DNA of 10,871 nt. Source: an uncultured Actinomycetes bacterium. Its GTDB lineage: Bacteria > Actinomycetota > Thermoleophilia > Gaiellales > Gaiellaceae. The translations under genes were made by a program, and so were the position numbers. The stretch lies in NCBI GenBank assembly GCA_903930195.1, contig CAIYXH010000178.1, positions 1 to 10,871 on the forward strand, written 5' to 3'. This document shows positions 5,677 through 10,871 of the stretch, piece after piece. Numbering within the stretch: the first letter of the stretch is position 1; each line of letters begins with the position of its first letter. The notes under the pieces are model-generated. The model saw nothing but the letters and a program-made list of their open reading frames with translations, had not been told where the DNA came from and searched no databases.

Positions 5677-6796
5677 GCGCCGCCTCGACCAGCCGCGGAG
5701 GCTGCTCTTCATCGTCCCCGCCGGCTCGGTGCTCTTTGCGTTCGTGCTCGCGGGGCTCGTGCTGCTCGCGACGGGGCACGACCCGCTCTCGACCTACCGC
5801 AAGCTCTTCAACGCGGCCTTCCTGCAACCCGGCGCGCTCGGCCAGACGCTCGTCTCGGCGACGCCGCTCGCCTTCACCGGCCTCGCGGCCGCAGCGGCGT
5901 TCCGGATGCGGCTCTTCAACGTCGGCGCCGAGGGGCAGCTCTACATCGGCGCGATCTGCGCCGCCGCGGCCGGACTCTACTTCGGCGGCAACGGCGGGCC
6001 GGCAGTGCTGCCGATCGCCGCGATGGTCGTCGCCGGCTGCGCGGGCGGAGCGGCCTGGGCGCTGATCCCGGGCGTCCTGCGGGCGTTCTTCCGCACCAAC
6101 GAGATCATCACCTCGCTGATGCTCAACTACGTCGCCGCCAACCTGCTCACCTACCTCGTCTTCAACACGAACTCGTACTGGCGCGACACGACCGGGTTCA
6201 ACGCGTCGGTGTTCCCGACGAGCAAGACGCTGCCGAACTCGGCGGTCTGGCCCGGCTGGGGGCTCCACATCGAGGGGATCACCGTCCTGCCGCTCGGCGC
6301 CGGCTTCGCGGTGCTCGTCGCTCTGATCCTCTGGGTGCTCTTCTTCCGCACGCGCTTCGGCTTCGAGATGCAGGTGCTGAGCGACTCGCCGCGCGCCGGC
6401 CTCTACGCGGGCATGCGCACGCGGCGGAAGATCCTCGCCGTGATGGCGCTCTCGGGCGCGATCGCCGGCGTCGGCGGCGCGAGCCAGGTCGGCGACTTCA
6501 GCCATTCGCTCGATGCCGATCCCGACGGGCTCCAGAAGCAGCTCTACGGCTACACCGGCATCGTCGTCGCGGCGCTCGGTCGCTACAACCCGTTCGCCGT
6601 CGTCGTCATCGCCTTCCTGATCGGCGGCCTCCAGAACGCCGGCAACACGCTCCAGGGCGCGAGCTTCCCGTCGGGCCTGGTCGGCGTGATCCAGGGGATC
6701 ATCCTCTTCTCGGCGCTCGGCGGCGAGCTGCTCGTCCGCTACCGGATCCGCTCCACGCGAGGCCTGCGCCGCGCGGCGTCCGAGGCGGCGGCATGA
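5666..6796 (+). CDS. BMP-type ABC importer permease 1 (YufP-like)
   Basis: This 376-residue integral membrane protein is one half of the translocation channel. A first membrane segment covers about 13-35. Further hydrophobic segments lie near 65-80, 92-107, 113-137, 148-166, 208-227, 255-271, 296-322 and 337-354. The motif NVGAEGQLYIGA (85-96) is a hallmark of nucleoside/sugar importer permeases. The cytoplasmic coupling loop is seen around FGFEMQVLSDSPRAGLYAGM (231-250). A GTG start at 5666 with GGGAGG (5655-5660) just upstream overlaps the ATPase end by 11 bases. Its stop overlaps the next gene's ATG. The pair of unequal permeases (376 and 321 residues) is typical of BMP importers. Confidence 0.92.
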   Translation: MRIERRLDQPRRLLFIVPAGSVLFAFVLAGLVLLATGHDPLSTYRKLFNAAFLQPGALGQTLVSATPLAFTGLAAAAAFRMRLFNVGAEGQLYIGAICAAAAGLYFGGNGGPAVLPIAAMVVAGCAGGAAWALIPGVLRAFFRTNEIITSLMLNYVAANLLTYLVFNTNSYWRDTTGFNASVFPTSKTLPNSAVWPGWGLHIEGITVLPLGAGFAVLVALILWVLFFRTRFGFEMQVLSDSPRAGLYAGMRTRRKILAVMALSGAIAGVGGASQVGDFSHSLDADPDGLQKQLYGYTGIVVAALGRYNPFAVVVIAFLIGGLQNAGNTLQGASFPSGLVGVIQGIILFSALGGELLVRYRIRSTRGLRRAASEAAA

Positions 6797-7758
6797 ACCA
6801 CTCGCTCCTCGTCGTCGTGATCGCGAGCGGCATCACCTACGGGACGCCGCTCCTCTACGCCTCGCTCGGCGAGTTGCTCGCGGAGCGCTCCGGCGTGCTC
6901 AACCTCGGGGTCGAGGGGATGATGCTCGTCGGCGCCGTGATGGGCTTCTGGGCGGTCGAGCGGATCCACGTCGCCGGCGACCTCTCGCTCGCGCTGGCGG
7001 TGCTCGTCGCCGCGCTTGCGGGCATGGCGATGGCGGCGATCCACGGGTTTATCGTCATCACCCTGCGCGCGAACCAGATCGTCTCGGGCCTCGCCCTGAC
7101 GATCTTCGCGGGTGCAGCCGGGCTCTCGTCGTACCTCGGCAACGACCTCAACCTGGCCGACAACCCCGCCCGCGCCACCTTCAACCCGTTCTTCCCGAAG
7201 ACCCTGCAGCACTGGCCGATCGTCGGCCCGATCCTCTTCGGGCAGAACGTCCTCGTCTACGTCTCCTGGCTGCTCGTCGTGCTCGTGATCCTCTACCTCA
7301 ACCGCACGCGGATCGGCCTCAACGTTCGCGCGGTCGGCGAGTCGCCCGCCGCCGCCGATGCGATGGGCATCGACGTGACCCGCTACCGCTGGGCGCACAC
7401 GCTCGCGGGCGGCGCGTTCGCCGGCGTGGCGGGGGCGATGTTCACGCTCGCGATCACGCCGCAGTGGGTCGACGGGATCACCGGCGGCGCCGGCTGGATC
7501 GCGATCGCGCTCGTGATCTTCGCGTTCTGGCGGCCCGAGCTCTGCCTCGTCGGCGCGTACTTCTTCGGCGCGCTCCAGGCGCTCGCGCCGGAGCTGCAGG
7601 CGCGGCAGATCAATCTCGGCCCGACGGCCCTCTGGACGAACGCCCTGCCCTACCTGATGACGATCGTGGTGCTCGTGATCGCGTCGACGCGCGGCGCCCG
7701 CCGCAGGCTCGGCGCCCCGTCCGCCCTCGGCGTGCCGTATGTTCGGGAGGAGCGATGA
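6793..7758 (+). CDS. BMP-type ABC importer permease 2 (YufQ-like)
   Basis: This 321-residue membrane protein is the second channel subunit. It contains the family motif GVLNLGVEGMMLVGA (34-48), many hydrophobic segments (about 64-90, 97-115, 151-169, 202-220, 232-246, 250-266, 284-298) and a coupling loop GLNVRAVGESPAAADAMGI (175-193). The start is an ATGA overlap with permease 1, and its own end overlaps the next gene by four bases, so it is translationally coupled on both sides. The basic tail RGARRRLG (300-307) fits a cytoplasmic C-terminus. Substrate choice is expected to come mainly from the binding protein. Confidence 0.92.
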   Translation: MNHSLLVVVIASGITYGTPLLYASLGELLAERSGVLNLGVEGMMLVGAVMGFWAVERIHVAGDLSLALAVLVAALAGMAMAAIHGFIVITLRANQIVSGLALTIFAGAAGLSSYLGNDLNLADNPARATFNPFFPKTLQHWPIVGPILFGQNVLVYVSWLLVVLVILYLNRTRIGLNVRAVGESPAAADAMGIDVTRYRWAHTLAGGAFAGVAGAMFTLAITPQWVDGITGGAGWIAIALVIFAFWRPELCLVGAYFFGALQALAPELQARQINLGPTALWTNALPYLMTIVVLVIASTRGARRRLGAPSALGVPYVREER

Positions 7759-9014
7759 TCGACAGGGAGCGCAGCGCGGCCCGGATCCAGGCCGACATCG
7801 AGACCCTCTCCGGCCCGCGGTACACGCAGTCGGACGCGGCGATCTGCCGCTACGCCTACACGGACGTCTACGCGAACACACTCGCGTTCTTCACCGACGC
7901 GCTCGAGGCGCTCGGCTTCGAGGTGATCCTCGACCCGGTCGGGACGCTCGTCGCCCGCAACGTCCCGCCGGGCACGCCCGCGCTCGGGATCGGCTCGCAC
8001 TGCGACTCGAACCGGAACGGCGGCCGCTTCGACGGCTCCCTCGGGGTCTGCATCGCGCTCGAGCTCTGCCGCCTCAACGTCGATCTCGCGCTCGGCCTCC
8101 CGCTGCAGCTCGTCGCGTGGCTCGAGGAGGAGGGCTCCGGCTTCGGCCAGATGCTGCTCGGGAGCCGCATCGCCGCCGGCCGGGTCACCGAGGAGGAGCT
8201 GCGCGGGCCGATCCGCGAGCTCGACACCGACCGCTCGTTCTGGGAGGCGGCCGAGGCCGCCGGCCTCGAGCCCGCGCGCTGGCGGGAGAGCGCGCGTGTC
8301 TTCGACGACCTTGCCGCGTGGATCGAGCCGCACATCGAGCAGGGCCGCGTCCTGCAGGACACCGGCAGGCGGATCGCCGTCGTCGACGCGATCGCCGGCT
8401 ACGTCCACGCCGACGTCTCCGTCGCCGGCCGCGCCGATCACGCCGGCGCGACGCCGATGGGCTTCCGCATCGACCCGACGCTCGTCGTCGCCGAGACCAT
8501 CCTCGAGCTCGAGCGGGCGACGCTCGCGGCCGGCAAGGGCACCGTCGGCACCGTCGGCGAGATCGAGCTCGAGCCGGGCCTGATCAACGCGATCGCGAGC
8601 AACGCCCGCTTCTCGCTCGACATCCGCGGCGTCGATGAGGCGGCGTTCCTCGGCGTCTACGACGACGTCGCCGCCTTGGCCCGCTCGTCGGCCGAGGCCC
8701 ACGGGACAACGGCAGAGATCGTCGAGCGCCAGCGCGTGCCGGCGACGCCGCTCGACGCGCGCGTCGTCGAGGCGCTGCAGGCTTCCGCGGTCGAGGCGGG
8801 CGAGGAGTTCACGACGATGCCGTCGGGCGCCGCCCACGACACGATGTGCGTCGCCCCGTTCGTCCCGAGCGCGATGGTCTTCCTGTCCTGCCGCGACGGC
8901 ATCAGCCACTCGCCGCTCGAGGACGCGAGCTTCGCCGATGCCGCCCTCGCCACCGAGGTCGTCCTCGGTGCCCTCAAGCGCCTGCGTCCTCCCGCGGAGG
9001 GACAGGTTCTTTAG
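7755..9014 (+). CDS. Full-length M20 amidohydrolase, allantoate amidohydrolase-like
   Basis: This 419-residue enzyme is of the AllC/N-carbamoylase/ureidoglycolate amidohydrolase group, a two-metal hydrolase releasing ammonia and CO2 from linear ureides. Metal and catalytic residues: H82 and D93 (GSHCDSN, GGRFDGSLG), E125 with E126 (LEEEGSGF), H193 (EPHIEQG) and H385 (GISHSP). Lid H229 lies in GRADHAGATPMGF (225-237), and R291 (SLDIRG) probably binds the substrate carboxylate. Two departures from the usual pattern are GSHCDSN for GSHLDTV and INAIASN (277-283) for the common NVVP or NVIP. The start is ATG 7755 with GGGAGG (7745-7750), overlapping the permease stop (ATGA). It ends within a hairpin repeat that supplies the last residues and the stop. 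Downstream of urate and allantoin breakdown, allantoate or ureidoglycolate is the likely substrate. Confidence 0.88.
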   Translation: MIDRERSAARIQADIETLSGPRYTQSDAAICRYAYTDVYANTLAFFTDALEALGFEVILDPVGTLVARNVPPGTPALGIGSHCDSNRNGGRFDGSLGVCIALELCRLNVDLALGLPLQLVAWLEEEGSGFGQMLLGSRIAAGRVTEEELRGPIRELDTDRSFWEAAEAAGLEPARWRESARVFDDLAAWIEPHIEQGRVLQDTGRRIAVVDAIAGYVHADVSVAGRADHAGATPMGFRIDPTLVVAETILELERATLAAGKGTVGTVGEIELEPGLINAIASNARFSLDIRGVDEAAFLGVYDDVAALARSSAEAHGTTAEIVERQRVPATPLDARVVEALQASAVEAGEEFTTMPSGAAHDTMCVAPFVPSAMVFLSCRDGISHSPLEDASFADAALATEVVLGALKRLRPPAEGQVL

Positions 9015-9023
9015 ACCTGTCTC
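8999..9023. repeat. Palindromic repeat copy A (GGGACAGGT stem) at the end of the plus-strand operon
   Basis: Arms GGGACAGGT (8999-9007) and ACCTGTCTC (9015-9023) pair with one G-T wobble around the loop TCTTTAG. The loop holds the TAG stop of the M20 gene. It may work as a 3' mRNA structure or terminator, although no T-run follows. It is an inverted copy of the repeat at 9103-9126. Confidence 0.7.
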
Positions 9024-9053
9024 CGTCTCCGTCGTAAAGCCGGCAGTCGTCTA

Positions 9054-9076
9054 GGGACTGGCCTCCGGCCTGTCCC
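9054..9076. repeat. Palindromic repeat copy B (GGGACTGGCC/GGCCTGTCCC)
   Basis: Arms GGGACTGGCC (9054-9063) and GGCCTGTCCC (9067-9076) pair at nine of ten positions around loop TCC. It shares the outer GGGAC-GG/CC-GTCCC stem with the flanking copies but has a different inner stem and loop. It lies midway in the convergent gap. Confidence 0.6.
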
Positions 9077-9102
9077 GATCGAACGCCGACGGCTCGCACA
9101 CC

Positions 9103-9126
9103 GGGACAGGTCCAAAGACCTGTCCC
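9103..9126. repeat. Palindromic repeat copy C (GGGACAGGTC/GACCTGTCCC) abutting the puuD stop
   Basis: Arms GGGACAGGTC (9103-9112) and GACCTGTCCC (9117-9126) are perfect ten-base complements with loop CAAA. Read on the minus strand it immediately follows puuD and shares the third base of its TAG stop. It can form the 3' hairpin of the puuD transcript, though no T-run follows on that strand. Confidence 0.75.
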
Positions 9127-10328
9127 TACGACGAGGCCGAGAGCCAGCGGCCGAGCGCGTCGCGCTCCGCCTGTGTCATGCCCGTCGCGTTCGCGAGCGG
9201 CATCGCGTGGGAGTCGACGGCCTGGGCGCGGACGTCGGAGGCAGTGCGGCGGAGGTCGGCGAGCGTCTCGAGGACGATCCCCGCCGGCGGGCTGTCGTAG
9301 CCCGGCTCCGTCGGATGCATCGAGTGGCAGGCGGCGCAGCGGTTCGCGACGATCGCCAGCGCCTGGGCGTCGGTCGGCACCGGCCCGGCCCCGACGGCCG
9401 GCGGCGCCGACGGCCGCAGGGCCAGGAAGACGACGGCCATCCCGATCGCGGCCGAGACCGGGATCCACCAGGCGTTGCGGCCGACGTGGCGGAGGTTGAA
9501 CCAGTGCCGCAGCCAGGCGGAGAGCGCCATGATCGCGACGAGGACGATCCAGGCATGGCGGCTCCCGTAGGTGAACGAGAAGTGGTTCGAGAGCATCGCG
9601 AAGACGACCGGGAGGGTGAGGTAGTTGTTGTGGACGGAGCGCGTCTTGCCGCGAATGTTCCAGCGCGGATCGGGCTCGCGGCCCGCCTCCTTCGCGCGGA
9701 TCAGCTCCCAGTGCGCCGGGATGATCACGAAGAAGACGTTCGCCGCCATGATCGTCCCGAGCATCGCCCCGACCTCGATGTAGGCGGCCCGCGCGGCGAG
9801 GAGCTGCGACGAGCCCCAGGCGGCGAGCACGATCATCCCGAAGACCGACAGCGCGAGCGCCCAATGGTTGCGGCCGAGCGTGCGGCAGAGGACGTCGTAG
9901 ACGACCCACGCGAGCACGAGCCCGCCGACGGCGATCGCGATCGCTTCCCAGGTCGTGAGGTTCGCGACCGACGGGTCGATCAGGAAGGTCGACGCGTGCG
10001 CGAAGTAGACGACGACGAGCAGCGCGAAGCCCGAGATCCACGTCGTGTACGCCTCCCACTTGAACCAGTGCAGCGGCTCGGGCAGCTCGTACGGGGCGAC
10101 CTTGAACTTCTCGACGCGGTAGAAGCCGCCGCCGTGGATCTCCCAGACCTCGCCGCCGACGCCGCGCTCGGCGTCGCGCTCCTCGGCCGGCGGCAGCAGG
10201 TGATGGTCGAGCGCGATGAAGTAGAACGACGAGCCGATCCAGGCGATCCCGGCGACGACGTGGAGCCAGCGGAAGACGAGGTTGCCCCAGTCCCACCAGT
10301 AGTCCGCGGGCGCGATAAAGGCGGTCAT
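9126..10328 (-). CDS. puuD: Urate hydroxylase PuuD (membrane protein with C-terminal cytochrome c)
   Basis: This 400-residue protein oxidises urate to 5-hydroxyisourate, passing electrons to its cytochrome c domain instead of making peroxide as soluble uricase does. The N-terminal part (about 1-305) has roughly eight membrane segments, beginning with NLVFRWLHVVAGIAWIGSSF (16-35), with several histidines (H23, H42, H43, H65) in and after it. A charged loop FYRVEKFKVAPYELPEPLHW (69-88) follows. The C-terminal domain has the haem c motif CAACH (331-335) and candidate axial Met ligands in HAMPLANATGM (374-384). ATG 10328 is chosen because GGAGAAGGA lies just upstream and it overlaps the uraD stop (ATGA); a TTG six codons earlier at 10346 is less likely. 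It is the last gene of the hiuH-uraD-puuD set, which carries out three consecutive steps. Confidence 0.92.
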   Translation of the reverse strand: MTAFIAPADYWWDWGNLVFRWLHVVAGIAWIGSSFYFIALDHHLLPPAEERDAERGVGGEVWEIHGGGFYRVEKFKVAPYELPEPLHWFKWEAYTTWISGFALLVVVYFAHASTFLIDPSVANLTTWEAIAIAVGGLVLAWVVYDVLCRTLGRNHWALALSVFGMIVLAAWGSSQLLAARAAYIEVGAMLGTIMAANVFFVIIPAHWELIRAKEAGREPDPRWNIRGKTRSVHNNYLTLPVVFAMLSNHFSFTYGSRHAWIVLVAIMALSAWLRHWFNLRHVGRNAWWIPVSAAIGMAVVFLALRPSAPPAVGAGPVPTDAQALAIVANRCAACHSMHPTEPGYDSPPAGIVLETLADLRRTASDVRAQAVDSHAMPLANATGMTQAERDALGRWLSASS

Positions 10329-10759
10329 GCCTGTTCCTTCTCCCAACGGTCGGTGGCGATCGAGACGAGCTCGTCGAGGGCGGTGGCGAGCTCGTCTCGA
10401 TCGCGCGTGCGCTCGAGCCGGCCGCGCAGAACCGGCACGAGCTCGGCCTTCGGGCGGCCGTTGACGAAGACGACGAAGCGGAAGCCGAAGCGCTCCTCGT
10501 AGCGGCGGTTCAGCTCGGCCAGCTCGGGCGCTTCGTCGCTCCCCTGCTCGGCGGCAGAACGGGCCGAGAGGCCGGTGGCGCCGATCGCGGGATGCGCGTC
10601 GAGCACCTCCTTCTGCTCGGGTTCCGAGAGCTCGGCCGCAACCGTGCGCGCCTGCCCCAGAGGATCCTCGAGCTGGGCCAGGCGCTCGACGAAGCGCGTC
10701 CGCCCCTCGAACAGCCCGGTGAGCTCCGCGACGCTCAGCTGCCGCGGTAGGTCGCGCAT
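10325..10759 (-). CDS. uraD: 2-oxo-4-hydroxy-4-carboxy-5-ureidoimidazoline (OHCU) decarboxylase
   Basis: This 144-residue enzyme converts OHCU to S-allantoin, the third step of urate breakdown. The family HP motif gives catalytic H56 (DAHPAIG, 54-60). The S-x-x-x-Q substrate motif is S68/Q72 (ARSAAEQG), and the FGF motif is at 91-93 (YEERFGFRFVVFVNG). It is somewhat shorter than the usual 160-170 residues, with a trimmed loop between the HP motif and S68. ATG 10759 is used; it lies inside the 3' end of the HIU hydrolase gene (25-base overlap) with little ribosome site of its own, so translation is probably coupled. Its stop overlaps the puuD start. It acts as a cytoplasmic dimer in the characterised family. 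Confidence 0.92.
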   Translation of the reverse strand: MRDLPRQLSVAELTGLFEGRTRFVERLAQLEDPLGQARTVAAELSEPEQKEVLDAHPAIGATGLSARSAAEQGSDEAPELAELNRRYEERFGFRFVVFVNGRPKAELVPVLRGRLERTRDRDELATALDELVSIATDRWEKEQA

Positions 10760-10871
10760 GCGTAGGAGGAGACGAGCAGCGGCAGATGGACGTGGCCGTC
10801 GGCGAGCTCGACCTCGAGCTCGACCCGGCGGAAGAACGGCGACGGCGGGAAGAAGACGAGGCGATGCGTGC
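10735..10871 (-). CDS. hiuH: 5-hydroxyisourate hydrolase (transthyretin-like), C-terminal 44 residues only
   Basis: A minus-strand frame too short to stand out enters from the window edge and stops at 10735. The visible part reads THRLVFFPPSPFFRRVELEV, then ELADGHVHLPLLVSSYACAT, and ends in YRGS. The YRGS terminus and the H-x-x-P-LLVS segment are the hallmark of HIU hydrolases, which open 5-hydroxyisourate to OHCU; the Arg and Ser of YRGS line the active site. The usual S/T-T before YRGS is A-T here (CATYRGS). It overlaps the uraD start by 25 bases and is the first visible gene of the urate-degrading set. The N-terminal two thirds and the promoter lie outside the window. Confidence 0.9.
   Translation of the reverse strand, partial: THRLVFFPPSPFFRRVELEVELADGHVHLPLLVSSYACATYRGS

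Noticed and set aside
4036..5712. Long minus-strand open frame (558 codons) opposite the ATPase gene
   Set aside because: Arg/Asp/Leu-rich translation with no family features, entirely antisense to a clear ABC ATPase with intact motifs. Such shadows are expected at this GC content.
7650..8909. Long minus-strand open frame (419 codons) opposite the second M20 hydrolase
   Set aside because: Shadow of the hydrolase codon pattern with no recognisable domain.
9003..9126. The three palindromes as a CRISPR array or attachment site
   Set aside because: There are only three imperfect copies with differing inner stems and short irregular spacers, with no cas genes or integrase. They fit a REP-like or terminator structure better.
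9207..10502. Long plus-strand open frame (431 codons) opposite puuD and uraD
   Set aside because: Arg-rich low-complexity product antisense to two well-recognised genes; it has no motif or ribosome site.

Overview
The window is GC-rich, with short intergenic gaps, GTG and TTG starts and many 4-nt stop/start overlaps. These traits and the protein families suggest a high-GC actinobacterium, possibly an uncultured soil lineage such as Thermoleophilia. That placement is an inference from style and was not tested by a search.

Layout. Positions 1-605 (minus strand) hold the start of an unrecognised small protein and, upstream of it, a short DtxR/MntR-type metalloregulator. A 35-bp divergent gap (606-640) follows, with leaderless-type promoter signals on both strands. 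From 641 to 9014 (plus strand) runs a tightly packed eight-gene block: an MqnA/MqnD-superfamily protein, a compact M20 amidohydrolase, a purine-type phosphoribosyltransferase, a four-gene BMP-family (nucleoside/purine-type) ABC importer (binding protein, double ATPase, two permeases), and a full-length M20 allantoate-amidohydrolase-like enzyme. From 10871 down to 9126 (minus strand) runs a convergent set in transcription order: 5-hydroxyisourate hydrolase (3' end only), OHCU decarboxylase (uraD) and the membrane/cytochrome c urate hydroxylase (puuD).

How the genes fit together. PuuD, HIU hydrolase and UraD are the three steps from urate to S-allantoin. The two M20 enzymes are of the type that open allantoate and its ureido products (allantoinase itself is not in the window). 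The BMP importer would bring in a purine, nucleoside or ureide substrate, and the phosphoribosyltransferase could divert imported base to salvage. The whole region therefore reads as a purine-uptake and urate/ureide-degradation locus. The MqnD-like protein as first gene is the least explained member.

Non-coding structure. The only intergenic gap over 100 bp (9015-9125, between the convergent gene sets) contains, with its edges, three hairpins built on the same GGGACAGG/CCTGTCCC stem, spaced about 50 bp apart. The outer two form an inverted pair sitting exactly on the two stop codons. A second structured stretch, two perfect tandem hairpins at 4093-4154, lies between the binding-protein gene and the conserved part of its ATPase.
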